A stretch of 64,000 bases of DNA from DATGFK01 sp040007395 (GTDB lineage Bacteria; Chloroflexota; Anaerolineae; Aggregatilineales; UBA2796): contig JBDTVG010000011.1 in the NCBI GenBank assembly GCA_040007395.1, positions 33,504 to 97,503 of the forward strand. The letters are read 5' to 3'. Of this stretch, positions 45,401-53,472 are shown in pieces. How positions within the stretch are numbered: position 1 is the stretch's first letter; every line of letters starts with the position of its first letter. A program made the translations under genes and the position numbers. The notes below the pieces were generated by a model. It searched no databases, had not been told where the DNA came from, and was given only the letters and a program-made list of their open reading frames with translations.

Positions 45401-45690
45401 GCTTTCTTGGCAATACGCAAACTCAAGGCGGCTATAACACAATCAATGGCCTGTGGACAGTGGGTAATCTCGCGGCGGGAGCCAGTGCAACGCTCAACTT
45501 GACCGTTTCGGTGAACAGCGGCACGTTGGGCGGAACCATCGTGAATACAGCCAGCGCCAGTTACTTTGCCCTACCCGACCCGAACAGCGGCAATAACTCA
45601 GCTAGCTTGAGCTTTAATGTGCTGAGTATTCCGAATCAGCGTCCGTCGGCAACTCCACAGCCCCAGTTTGCACCCACCTTCGTTCCCTAG
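42484..45690 (+). CDS. DUF11-repeat surface protein with Thr/Pro-rich stalk
   Basis: A 1068-residue exported protein. An N-terminal membrane/signal segment (about 5-27) is followed by a Thr/Pro/Ser stalk (about 100-290) of TNTP-type repeats, a beta domain (about 300-425) and five DUF11-like beta-sandwich repeats (from about residues 427, 550, 675, 800 and 920). Each begins with an ADLAV-type strand, continues YTVTVTNNG, then ITDLLPAGLTF, and ends with NNTAS or NNSAS. The C-terminus is Pro-rich without a recognised sorting signal. It lies directly behind a two-component pair that may control it. Confidence 0.85.
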   Translation: MFKKRRWLFVLLLCLMLATILCCAQIGLLGVLPSEAGAHIQAKTTADYRPWDRQRIRRVSPLLGTISALDATDTIDNSAPPLMSTEIVMLITNTSVVVVGQNPTSTPTLTATTVPPTMTQAMTLTPSLSPTPPTLTATASSTPTITATASITADNTETPTASSTVRTATDTPTRRTPRFTSTVTPFGFVASSTPVPPTLANSPIPASATPVPPQVSTNTPVPSTAILTATNTPIPPTAIPTTIPSATNPNTPIPPTNTLIPTATSTLTPSRTFTPTSTSTPTNTPTITNTPVNYLPLPQQINNGIALTPTAGANTPFYTTTFGVAYTGGPVILSANADGTGNTWVDDIITITVTHPDSTVSTYTYNYDNPYSVVPLAPIDLSAYFQAGNNIVTITLSDSSFGGAVGCSSLWLGIPIGATNTPAAPFDLMVSNTVSNAAPQEGSTITYTVTATNIGASSATGIQITDLLPAGLTFIAAAPGPGSYNVSTGVWTFSNLAAGANTTLTLSARVNSGTAGTAINASAALTASTPADTNATNNTASVTINPVAPNPSTDLALQMTASASPIVEGGALIYTVTVINNGSVAATNILITDVIPAGLTFQSASGAGVYNSGGGQWTLASLGIGARASLGLSVTVNTGTAGQNIVNSAAITSVNQPDPNTANNTASVTKTITGNTLSVALNVDNLSPNVGQLVTYTVTLSSHSAAANNGINVTDLLPNTMTFSSAVPAQGTYNNGTGVWNVGTLASGAVTTLQIVASPKAGAAGTQVANTATITAASLADPTTTDNAKTVNIVVNTVSTVADLGVTMTVNNASPAEGAQINYTVTVTNNGPQLATGIQITHAQVAGITLVSGSYSQGSNYNVGTGVWTVGSLVNGGSATLNLIEIVNSGTGGTTITDSASVTASNQTDTNAGNNSASAPITVAGADLAVAMSASNPNPAQGSTFFYQITVTNNGPTATTNVQITDPLPTGLSFLGNTQTQGGYNTINGLWTVGNLAAGASATLNLTVSVNSGTLGGTIVNTASASYFALPDPNSGNNSASLSFNVLSIPNQRPSATPQPQFAPTFVP

Positions 45691-45714
45691 CGCCAGCGAT
45701 AGGGTGATTAGATC

Positions 45715-45780
45715 AGCAGGCGCAGCAGGCCACGCCCCTACATTCAATCGGTATTGAGTAGGGTCGGGCTTGCCCTGTCC
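45715..45780. repeat. REP-like palindrome pair (family A), degenerate arms
   Basis: CCTACA, a spacer with GTAGGGT in the middle, and arms with several stem mismatches. It lies between convergent genes. Confidence 0.6.
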
Positions 45781-45794
45781 GCTAATAGGTCAAC

Positions 45795-46256
45795 TCACCG
45801 ATCTGCCAGAAGCCCCAAATGGCCTAGCAGCGCATCCACACCGAGCAGATAACTTCGCCAACCAAAGCCGCTAATCTGCCCCACGCACACGGGCGCAAGA
45901 TACGAATGATGTCGGAAAGTTTCGCGGGCGTGAATATTTGACATATGCACTTCGACCACTGGCAACGCGACAGCGGTAATTGCATCGCGCAGGGCAACAG
46001 AGGTATGAGTGTACGCGCCGGGGTTAATCACTATCCCGGCTGCCCAGCCGCGTGCCTCGTGCATCGCATCGATCAAAGCGCCCTCGTGATTGGACTGAAA
46101 GGTACGCACCTTGACCTTGTATTGCGCCGCGTGACTCGTGACTCGTTCCTCAATATCCTTGAGGGTCATTGAGCCGTAGACCTCCGGTTCGCGTGTCCCC
46201 AATGTGTTCAGATTGGGGCCATTCAGCAGTAGAAATTCAATTAGTTCCGATAAAAT
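45795..46256 (-). CDS. aroQ: Type II 3-dehydroquinate dehydratase, probable ATT start
   Basis: A type II dehydroquinase of about 153 residues (shikimate pathway, 3-dehydroquinate to 3-dehydroshikimate). Motifs are LLLNGPNLNTLGTREPEVYGS with the catalytic Arg and Tyr, FQSNHEGALIDAMHEA, GIVINPGAYTHTSVALRDA and VEVHMSNIHARETFRHHS. The conserved LLLNGPNLN lies upstream of TTG 46202, the first NTG-type start assumed by frame length. Apart from two internal CTG leucines there is no NTG codon between an in-frame TAA (46262) and 46202. ATT 46256 has GGAG at 46269-46266, 9 bases away, so it is the best start; the gene may instead have lost an ATG. Confidence 0.88.
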   Translation of the reverse strand: MLSELIEFLLLNGPNLNTLGTREPEVYGSMTLKDIEERVTSHAAQYKVKVRTFQSNHEGALIDAMHEARGWAAGIVINPGAYTHTSVALRDAITAVALPVVEVHMSNIHARETFRHHSYLAPVCVGQISGFGWRSYLLGVDALLGHLGLLADR

Positions 46257-46318
46257 GACTTATCACTCCCTAATAAAGCAGCATGAAAATTTATGGGAAT
46301 TTTTACCCAGATAACATA

Positions 46319-46351
46319 TTGGGCGCAATATAGATCGCATATTGCGCCCAA
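46319..46351 (-). terminator. Strong hairpin after the diheme cytochrome gene
   Basis: A perfect 13-bp stem (TTGGGCGCAATAT with ATATTGCGCCCAA) and a 7-base loop, 35 bases after the stop of the minus-strand gene. There is no T-run, so it may end transcription weakly or protect the 3' end. Confidence 0.6.
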
Positions 46352-46385
46352 CACATAACGCTTGAAGCCGTCGAGATTGATTCTG

Positions 46386-47375
46386 TTATGGAGCTTGGGT
46401 CGCCACAGTCGTTGCCGCACTGGTCGCGGCTTGAGTCGCTGGCGGAGCCGTCTGGACAGGCAGTGGGCTGGCAATGGTCAACGTTTGCAGGTAGTTCCAC
46501 ATCGCCGCCAGATCACTATCGGTCATGTGGCTAAAACGTCGCCACGGCATTGAGCCAGCCAGCGCGACCCCTTGCGGACGAATACCAAGATGCATCATTG
46601 CCGCAAAGTTTTCCTCGCTGAACCCGTGGGCGGTCAGGGCTGCACCAATAATCGATGGCGCAACACGCGGTTGCTCTGGCGGGCCGAAGCTGCGTGTGCC
46701 GCCAGTGAGTTCATCCCCCTTGATTACTGCGCCAGTTTTATCATGAGGGTTGTGGCAACTTCCACAGGTCGCCACCGCGTTCACCAGATAAGCACCGTAT
46801 GCCGCCGAATCATCTATCTTGAGGTCGGGGATCGAAACGGCAGGCAAGGGCTTGAGCGCTTTGTAACCATCGTTCGGCTTGGAAGGAGCCATATTATCGT
46901 TGACGACAGGCGTTAACGATTTCAGGTATTCACCAATCGAGGCCACATCGGAATCGCTCAGGTTACGAAAGACTCCATAGGGCATAATCGGAGCCAGCAC
47001 TTTTTGGGTATACGGCTCGATGCCCTGACGCAGGGCTTGGTCGAATTCCTTGAAAGTCCAGTCTTGCAACGTGGTGAGGTTGCGAGCCGTAAAGCTGCCC
47101 AGCGGTCCCCTGAACACGTTACCGCCCGCCAACGGCACACCCTTATCGGTTGCCAGCTTGGGGGAGCCGTGACATCCGGCGCAGCCCGCCACCTGAACAA
47201 GATATTGACCGCGTACCGGGTCGCCTTGCACTGCCGGAGCCGTCGCTGCTTCCGTTGCCTGTAGGGTTGCATAAGTGGGTTGAGCGCTTGAAAGCCCTAG
47301 AAATGAGAATAGTGTGATCAGGCTGGCAAAGCTGCTCATGACTAAAAAGCGATACTGTCTAAACTGTCTCAACAT
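46386..47375 (-). CDS. Exported diheme cytochrome c
   Basis: A 329-residue exported protein with N-terminal membrane/signal segment and two cytochrome c domains. Heme sites are CAGCH (about C65) and CGSCH (about C204). Met ligands are likely in MPYGVFRNLSDSD and MPWRRFSHMTDSD, which are parallel in both domains and show an internal duplication. The Ala/Thr-rich C-terminus is low-complexity. ATG 47375 is chosen because GGAGGG lies about 5-9 bases before it; the longer frame adds 29 residues without support. Probably a small extracellular electron carrier. Confidence 0.88.
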   Translation of the reverse strand: MLRQFRQYRFLVMSSFASLITLFSFLGLSSAQPTYATLQATEAATAPAVQGDPVRGQYLVQVAGCAGCHGSPKLATDKGVPLAGGNVFRGPLGSFTARNLTTLQDWTFKEFDQALRQGIEPYTQKVLAPIMPYGVFRNLSDSDVASIGEYLKSLTPVVNDNMAPSKPNDGYKALKPLPAVSIPDLKIDDSAAYGAYLVNAVATCGSCHNPHDKTGAVIKGDELTGGTRSFGPPEQPRVAPSIIGAALTAHGFSEENFAAMMHLGIRPQGVALAGSMPWRRFSHMTDSDLAAMWNYLQTLTIASPLPVQTAPPATQAATSAATTVATQAP

Positions 47376-47584
47376 CCGCCCTCCAACTTTCAACTTTTTG
47401 CGCAGATTGTCCAGATACGAATTATCTGACCGGAGAACTATAACACGATTGCACGCGATCATTTGAAACTGAAGGTAGCCTTTATACGACGGTGTTCAGA
47501 GGCAGGCGTATCAATCATTCGCCTATGCCTAACCCCTCTTGCACCAGAGCAAAAGCTGTTAGTGTAGATATTTAACAAAAGGTA

Positions 47585-47632
47585 GGGCCGCGCAGGCGAC
47601 AGCCCCTACAAAATAGGCGTTAATGTAAGGGG
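47585..47632. repeat. REP-like palindrome pair (family A), partly degraded
   Basis: GGGCCGCGCAGGCGACAGCCC, CCTACA, spacer, TGTAAGGGGC. The right palindrome is cut off. A separate right half (TGTAGGGGTCGGGCCTGCCC) is at 47684-47706. Confidence 0.65.
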
Positions 47633-47737
47633 CTTTCGTAAGTCGTCAAGCACACCCAGCAGCAGGTAAAAGTAGGCGTTGATGTAGGGGTCGGGCCTGC
47701 CCGACCCTGTAGGGTTGGCAATACCAAACCTTCCCTT

Positions 47738-47882
47738 AGAGCGTGTTTGAACATACGAAAGCACCCCTATCCCCAGCCCTTTCCCCGCCAGCGAGGAAAG
47801 GGGGAAAGCCCCAGAGTGAAATTCCTCCTCGCTGGCGGGGAGGGATTTAGGGTGGGGTCAACTGAATATTCAACCACGCGCT
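47738..47882. repeat. 145-bp MITE-like element (family B), inverted copy
   Basis: Ends AGAGCGTGTTTGAA and TTCAACCACGCGCT. Same length as the copy at 14701-14845, in opposite orientation. Confidence 0.85.
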
Positions 47883-47954
47883 TATGTATAAACTGCGAAA
47901 TGGAGAGGGATTTAGGGTTGAGGATAACGCAGCGTAACTATCCGCGACTCTATG

Positions 47955-49043
47955 TTAGCTGCTTGAACCCAGCGGGATGCTAAACCAAAAAGTCGCGCCC
48001 TGTTCAGGATTGTTGTAGACCCCGATCTTGCCGCTGTGCAGGTCGATCATCTGTTTGCAGATGGCAAGCCCCAAGCCTGAACTACTCTCGCCGCCTGTCG
48101 GTTTGTTGCTCAGGCGCGAATATTTGGTGAACGCTTTTTGTATATCATCTTCGGTCAGCCCCGGCCCCGCATCGCAAATTTCGAGCATAACCGCCCCTTC
48201 ATGATTATTCGTGCGGATATACGTGATCGACCCGTTGGGGCTGAACTTGATGGCGTTGCCGAGCAGGTTTTGGGCGACCTGCGCCAACCGCACGCCATCG
48301 GCCCGGATTTGCGGCAGCGTTTCATCGAGTTCGGTGTAGAGGATAATATGCTTGCTTTCCGCGTACTCAGAGTTGCTTTGCACCACGTCGCGAGCCACAT
48401 CATTGAGATTGATCAGGGCGAGTTCAAGGGCGATCTTGCCATCTTCCATCGCCTGAAAATCGAGGAAGTCGCGCACGATGCGCTGCATTTCTTCGCCGCG
48501 CCGCACGATGAACGACAGCATATTGTAAAACTGCTCCGTCATCATAAACCCCGGCGGCACACGATCTCGCACAAGATGCGCCGACATCAGAATCGTCGAA
48601 AGCGGATTCTTTAGGTCGTGGCTGGCGATCCGTAGAAATTCATCTTTGAGCTGCGAGAGCTGCTTCAACTGGAGGTGGATGCGGACACGGGCGACCAATA
48701 CCGGGAAGTTGATGGGCTTGGTCACATAGTCGTTTGCGCCGAGCCTTAGCGCCTCGACAATATCGGCGCTGCCGTCTTTCGCCGTTGCCATGATCACGGG
48801 CAGTTCTGCCAATGTGTATTCACTGCGAATCATCGGCAGCATATCGAACCCGCTCAGGCCCGGCATCATAATGTCGAGGACGATCAGATCGAACTTGTGT
48901 TGTTTGAGCAATTGGAGCGCCTGATGACCGTCTTCGGCAACGACCACGGTAAAGCCCTCACGCTTAAGACGGCGCGAGAGCATATCGCGGTTCATCTCGT
49001 TATCGTCAACGACTAGTAAATGACCTTGATCGCCTTTTTTCAT
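47955..49043 (-). CDS. Receiver-histidine kinase hybrid, soluble
   Basis: A 362-residue soluble protein with an N-terminal receiver domain (phospho-acceptor D57 in IVLDIMMPG; TKP near 108-110), HisKA with IASHDLKNPLST (H142) and a HATPase domain (LLGNAIKFSPNG, EICDAGPGLTEDD, SGLGLAICKQM). The REC-first order means the receiver may gate the kinase. It is the third gene of a minus-strand phosphorelay operon, 27 bases after the small response regulator. Confidence 0.9.
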   Translation of the reverse strand: MKKGDQGHLLVVDDNEMNRDMLSRRLKREGFTVVVAEDGHQALQLLKQHKFDLIVLDIMMPGLSGFDMLPMIRSEYTLAELPVIMATAKDGSADIVEALRLGANDYVTKPINFPVLVARVRIHLQLKQLSQLKDEFLRIASHDLKNPLSTILMSAHLVRDRVPPGFMMTEQFYNMLSFIVRRGEEMQRIVRDFLDFQAMEDGKIALELALINLNDVARDVVQSNSEYAESKHIILYTELDETLPQIRADGVRLAQVAQNLLGNAIKFSPNGSITYIRTNNHEGAVMLEICDAGPGLTEDDIQKAFTKYSRLSNKPTGGESSSGLGLAICKQMIDLHSGKIGVYNNPEQGATFWFSIPLGSSS

Positions 49044-49070
49044 GCCTAATTTTACCCTTGTGTACGGAGA

Positions 49071-49442
49071 TCAGGTTCCGTTATTGAGTAGAGCCTGAAT
49101 TTTCTCTAGCAGGCGGGATATTTCAACGGGCTTGGTATCGTAATCGTCGCAGCCAGCCGCGATACCGCGTTCAGCATCGCCAGCCATGGCGTTTGCCGAA
49201 AGGCCAATGATTGGAATATGCCGCGTTTCGGGCGACGTTTTGATCTGTCGGGTTGCTGCCCAGCCATCTAGCACGGGCAGACCCATATCCATCAGGATCA
49301 GATCCGGGATAATCGCGTGAGCCTTTTCGACTCCCTCACTGCCATCTACGGCAAAGACAACCTCATAACCTCGACGGGTTAGGCGACGGACAAGCATGTC
49401 CCGGTTATCTTCGTTATCTTCGACGAGCAGGATCTTAACCAC
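49071..49442 (-). CDS. Single-domain response regulator
   Basis: A 123-residue stand-alone receiver domain. Acidic EDN at 8-10, phospho-acceptor D52 (LILMDMGLPVLDG), Ser in GLSANAM and Lys in DTKPVE. GTG 49442 overlaps the end of the upstream hybrid kinase by 8 bases and is preceded by GAGGAG, the better start than ATG 49457. It probably shuttles phosphate between the two kinases. Confidence 0.87.
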   Translation of the reverse strand: MVKILLVEDNEDNRDMLVRRLTRRGYEVVFAVDGSEGVEKAHAIIPDLILMDMGLPVLDGWAATRQIKTSPETRHIPIIGLSANAMAGDAERGIAAGCDDYDTKPVEISRLLEKIQALLNNGT

Positions 49443-52215
49443 CCATTTTCTCCTCATTTTGCGGTTTCACCAGACAGGCAGCCACGAGCGTGCGCACCTC
49501 GGTAAACAGGTCTTCCTGACTATATGCGCCTTTTTCCAGAATACCTTCGACCAATCCGCTCAGGCGTTGGCGCTCCGCCTGATTGAGATCCATCGCGGTA
49601 ATCACGACTACAGGGATTTTACGCCATGCCTCGTTTTTACGCAGTTCGGCAACAAACTCGAAGCCATCCATTTCGGGCATCATCAGATCCAGCAAGATCA
49701 ATCCCGGTAGCTTTTTAGCAATGTGTTCCAGCGCCACTCGCCCGTTTTCGGCCTGATCCACGTCCCAGCCTTCTTTTTGTAGCGTGCGCGAGATCATCTC
49801 GCGGGTCGCTAGGTCATCTTCGACGACGAGGATTTCGCAGCTTATCGTTTCACACTGATGCTTCCTGAGAATGCTCATCAGTTGATCGCGATCAACTGGT
49901 TTGGTCAGGTAGTCTGAGGCTCCCAGAGCATAACCCAAATTCTTATCACTGACGATAGTTAACATGACTACCGGGATCGGCGCAAGGGCGGTGTCGGCCT
50001 TGAGCGCACTCAGTACAGCCCAGCCATCCATATTGGGCATCATTACATCTAGCGTAATAATATCCGGGTGGAGTTCTCTAGCACGGCGCAGCCCTTCGTC
50101 GCCACCCGCCGCCGTCTCGACCCGATAGCCCTCTTTGGTCAGAAAGCGCAGCATCAGTTCGCGGACGGCTGGTTCATCGTCGATCACCAGCACCAGATTT
50201 CCGGTTTCGATCTGTGTCAGTGGCTTGAGTGGCCCAGTCTTGGGCTTGAATTCAGGTTCAGCAGTCGCCGCAGGTAAGCGCACGGTAAAAGTTGAGCCTT
50301 TGCCAAGCTCACTCTGTACCGTGATGTCGCCGCCCAACATTTGGCAAAAGCGCTTGCTGATGGAAAGGCCAAGCCCAGTGCCGCCATATTTGCGCGTTGT
50401 CGAGGAGTCGGCCTGCGAAAAGTCGCTAAACAACTTGGCAAGCTGTTCGGGAGTCATGCCGATCCCGGTGTCAGTCACGGCGATGACCACCCAATCGCTA
50501 TCACTGCCAGCACTGCCGGCTGGGCCGACCTCACGCGAAGCATTCAGGAGGATGGTGCCTTCCGTGGTGAATTTGCTGGCGTTACTTAGTAAATTGAACA
50601 ATACCTGACGAATCTTTGTCAGGTCAGTCCGCATCTTGCCGAGATTAGGAACGCTCGTAAAGTCGAGCTTGTTCGTGTTTTTATCGATCAGCGGCATAAC
50701 GGTTGAGATGACCTCCTCAATCATCCTGCCGACATCCACCGTTTCGAGGTACACATCCATCTTGCCAGCCTCGATCTTGGACAGATCGAGAATATCGTTG
50801 ATCAGCGCTAACTGATGTTTGGCAGCCGCTTGAATCTTTTTGAGGTCGGGAATGAAACTCTCTTGTCCCAGATCCTCACAATCTTCCTCGATCAACTCGC
50901 TGTAGCCAATGATGGCGTTAAGCGGCGTGCGCAGTTCGTGGCTCATGTTGGCGAGAAAAGAACTCTTGGCGCGGTTTGCTTCGAGGGCTTGATCCCGTGC
51001 AGCGACCAGTTCAGTGGCAATGTTATTAAACGAAGTGGCAACCTGTGCCAGTTCGTCACGGTTATCCAGTGCGAAAGCGCCGTTCATTTCGCCGCTAACC
51101 ATGCGCTTCGAGGCTTGATCCAGTCCTTTGATCGCGTTCTTGACGGAGATAAAGAAGCCCTCGAACAGATAGACTAACAGCGTCAGAACGACTAGGGCAA
51201 ATACAATCGCGAAATTGCGGTCAGACACATAGCCATCAACGCGCTGTTGAATGACCATCCGCTCGACAGGGGATATAGCTTGGTACAGGGTAAAGCTTTC
51301 GTCGATAGCCTGTACCCCCTGATCGTAAAATGCGTGGGGCGTAATGGTTATTTGGTTGCCCGAATTGCCCGAAACATTGGCGTTTCGGGCGAGCAGTTGC
51401 TGATTAACCAGCCCCAAAAATTGATCGACCTTCTTTAGATTGTTTTTGATCGCGTCTTGCAAGATAGGTCGCAACGGCGGATTGTACGCAAAGATATAGA
51501 CAAACCCCTTCACCTGTGAGTCCAAAGTCGAGTGAGCAGACTCGGAAAGAATAACTAAGCGGGTTTGGTCGGCAGGGGTGATGCTGGTGTGGGCGATACT
51601 GTACACGCCATACAATCTGATCCGGCTCAAATAGGATGAAGCAGCAGGCAGCTTGGTGATCAGCGAATCCATCAGATAATAGGAATCGATGTCGGGGTCA
51701 AGGATCAGGTTTGAATTGTTGCCCACTTCGGTAATGAACGAAAGCGTATTATTGCAAAGCCGCAGATATTCATTGAGCGCATCGTCTGACGAAAATCGCT
51801 CATCGGCTTCTCTGGTTTTGATAGCTTTCACGTTGGCCTTGAGGCTTGTCCATGAATCAGTCGTGCGTAAGTCAGCGCTAAGTTTGGCATCAACCGCATC
51901 AACCGCCTGAATCGAGTCGTTGAGCGCCGTTTCGTTAGCATCAAGGGCAGCTTTGAGTGAGGTATCCCCGCTCAAGAACCCGACGCGCAGTGCGCCGCGC
52001 TGTTGAATGAGTTGCAGAAAGCGAACCAGCGGTTCGTTATATTCCAAACCAAGCTGTTCCTTGGCAGAAAAATTGATGGAGTTGTTGACCTGAATCAAAT
52101 AGGCTCGCATGACTACTGCGAAGGGTAAAAGCAGCAGTACCCCAATCAACAGAAACTTCTGAGGGTACTTCAAACGGTTCATCAGACCGATTGCAGGTGC
52201 AAATAATGACTTCAT
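49435..52215 (-). CDS. Hybrid histidine kinase with long extracellular sensor and two receivers
   Basis: A 926-residue membrane kinase. Helices at about 20-40 and 336-355 flank a 290-residue helical extracellular domain of nitrate-sensor-like appearance. A HAMP region follows, then HisKA with NMSHELRTPLNAIIGY (about H426), a HATPase domain (LLSNASKFTTEG, VTDTGIGMTPE, GGTGLGLSISKR) and two receiver domains (phospho-acceptors near D721 in LDVMMPNMDG and D841 in LDLMMPEMDG). There is no HPt domain and no output domain. First gene of the operon with the two regulators that follow. Confidence 0.9.
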   Translation of the reverse strand: MKSLFAPAIGLMNRLKYPQKFLLIGVLLLLPFAVVMRAYLIQVNNSINFSAKEQLGLEYNEPLVRFLQLIQQRGALRVGFLSGDTSLKAALDANETALNDSIQAVDAVDAKLSADLRTTDSWTSLKANVKAIKTREADERFSSDDALNEYLRLCNNTLSFITEVGNNSNLILDPDIDSYYLMDSLITKLPAASSYLSRIRLYGVYSIAHTSITPADQTRLVILSESAHSTLDSQVKGFVYIFAYNPPLRPILQDAIKNNLKKVDQFLGLVNQQLLARNANVSGNSGNQITITPHAFYDQGVQAIDESFTLYQAISPVERMVIQQRVDGYVSDRNFAIVFALVVLTLLVYLFEGFFISVKNAIKGLDQASKRMVSGEMNGAFALDNRDELAQVATSFNNIATELVAARDQALEANRAKSSFLANMSHELRTPLNAIIGYSELIEEDCEDLGQESFIPDLKKIQAAAKHQLALINDILDLSKIEAGKMDVYLETVDVGRMIEEVISTVMPLIDKNTNKLDFTSVPNLGKMRTDLTKIRQVLFNLLSNASKFTTEGTILLNASREVGPAGSAGSDSDWVVIAVTDTGIGMTPEQLAKLFSDFSQADSSTTRKYGGTGLGLSISKRFCQMLGGDITVQSELGKGSTFTVRLPAATAEPEFKPKTGPLKPLTQIETGNLVLVIDDEPAVRELMLRFLTKEGYRVETAAGGDEGLRRARELHPDIITLDVMMPNMDGWAVLSALKADTALAPIPVVMLTIVSDKNLGYALGASDYLTKPVDRDQLMSILRKHQCETISCEILVVEDDLATREMISRTLQKEGWDVDQAENGRVALEHIAKKLPGLILLDLMMPEMDGFEFVAELRKNEAWRKIPVVVITAMDLNQAERQRLSGLVEGILEKGAYSQEDLFTEVRTLVAACLVKPQNEEKMGG

Positions 52216-52363
52216 TTCGGGTCTTTCTAGCTTGTTAGGCGAGGCTATCTAATGCAGCCCCCATCACAATTTATAGTCGCTTAGTGTACTATAATCTGAA
52301 ATTTCCATATGTTGCACCACAAAGATATATCACTGTTGGGCTGGCGGTGAGGACAAGGGGGCT

Positions 52364-52373
52364 GTGCTATAAT
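52364..52373 (+). promoter_or_regulatory. Extended -10 promoter
   Basis: TGC directly before TATAAT (52368-52373) makes an extended -10. There is no -35 at normal spacing. It would transcribe the small gene at 52410 and the prepilin peptidase. Confidence 0.55.
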
Positions 52374-52409
52374 CGCTCACACGATGCACACTACACGCAA
52401 AGATTATCT

Positions 52410-52571
52410 ATGAGACGCAATTTGCTGCTCGTTGTCGCTATGCTGCTCGTTGTCGCGTTGGCGCTGATCATGTCCTTTACGCTGCTGCCTGCCGCGCCGA
52501 TTGCGCCGACTCCGACGTGGCCTTTGGGTGTCGATCTGCCCAATACGCTGCACCGGATTACCCAGCCCTAG
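52410..52571 (+). CDS. Small exported or membrane peptide
   Basis: A 53-residue reading frame: basic MRRN start, one long hydrophobic segment (LLLVVAMLLVVALALIMSF) and a Pro-rich external tail ending NTLHRITQP. It lies behind the extended -10 promoter and 46 bases before the prepilin peptidase. No ribosome-binding site is clear, and no family was recognised. It may be a real small membrane protein. Confidence 0.45.
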   Translation: MRRNLLLVVAMLLVVALALIMSFTLLPAAPIAPTPTWPLGVDLPNTLHRITQP

Positions 52572-52617
52572 TTGGGCATTGAACCGCTAACAAGAACACT
52601 ACACGAAAGACTCAACC

Positions 52618-53436
52618 ATGATCATCGCTTTCCCGAACCTCGCGACCCTGATTGGCCTGTTGGTCGGCGGCTTGATCAATGTGCTGGCGGATGACCTGCC
52701 AACCACTTATCATATCCAGTTGCCGCACTACCCCGATGGCACACCGCGCCCAGTTACGGCGTGGTTAGGATCGCTTGCTTTCATCTTGTTTCAGCGATCA
52801 TCGCCCGACGGCGCGAAACTATCATGGCGCTATCCGTTAGTGGAGTTTGTCACGGCGGGATTGTTCGCTTATGTCGCGACGGTCTACGGCGCTTCGGGAT
52901 TGTCGATCTTCTGGATGGGTACGCTGGCGATCCTCATCTTGATCACCGTGATCGATCTGGAACACCGCATGATCCTGTTTATCGTGGTGGTTCCAGCCTA
53001 TCTCTATGTCCTGATTGGTGTAGCCCTGTTCAATACTCAAATTTCAGATCGCATCACCTTTCGCGATTACCTGCTAGGCGGGCTGATGGGCTTTGTCGTC
53101 TTTCTGCTGATGTATCTCGGCGGGATGCTGTTTAGCGCGGTCATGGCGAGTCAGCGTGGCGAAGCACTCAGTGAAGTGGCCTTCGGCTATGGCGATGTCA
53201 TGCTAGCGACCCTGAGTGGGTTAATTCTCGGTTGGCAGGCGTTGATCTTTGCGATCTTTATTGCGGTGTTTGCGGGCGCAGCCGGGGCGTTGATCTTTAT
53301 CGTGCTGCGAACCTATATCAAAGGCGAGTATGAAGTCTTTACGGCACTGCCTTATGGTCAATATATTGTTTTCGGCACGATTATCATGATGCTGTGGCGT
53401 GCCCCTGTCATCAACTACCTACAAGGCATGATGTGA
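52618..53436 (+). CDS. Prepilin peptidase (A24 family)
   Basis: A 272-residue polytopic membrane protein. The two catalytic aspartates of type IV prepilin peptidases are present in TVIDLEHRM and FGYGDVMLA. The N-terminal cytoplasmic Cys-X2-Cys zinc/methylase region of the classical enzyme is absent. It would cleave leader peptides of pilin-like proteins. No pilin genes are next to it. Confidence 0.85.
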   Translation: MIIAFPNLATLIGLLVGGLINVLADDLPTTYHIQLPHYPDGTPRPVTAWLGSLAFILFQRSSPDGAKLSWRYPLVEFVTAGLFAYVATVYGASGLSIFWMGTLAILILITVIDLEHRMILFIVVVPAYLYVLIGVALFNTQISDRITFRDYLLGGLMGFVVFLLMYLGGMLFSAVMASQRGEALSEVAFGYGDVMLATLSGLILGWQALIFAIFIAVFAGAAGALIFIVLRTYIKGEYEVFTALPYGQYIVFGTIIMMLWRAPVINYLQGMM

Positions 53437-53472
53437 GACAAGAGTCGATAGTTCTCCATATGCGCGTTTTAA

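Larger units (their letters stand above)
47376..47954. other. Intergenic region with three repeats
   Basis: This 579-base gap contains family A sequences (47585-47632 and a half copy at 47684-47706) and a complete 145-bp family B element (47738-47882). No gene was recognised. Confidence 0.65.

Noticed and set aside
42624..45426. Long reading frames on the minus strand of the DUF11 gene, e.g. 42840-43352
   Set aside because: They are antisense to a repetitive Thr/Val-rich coding sequence and consist of Val/Gly-rich low complexity with no recognisable domain.
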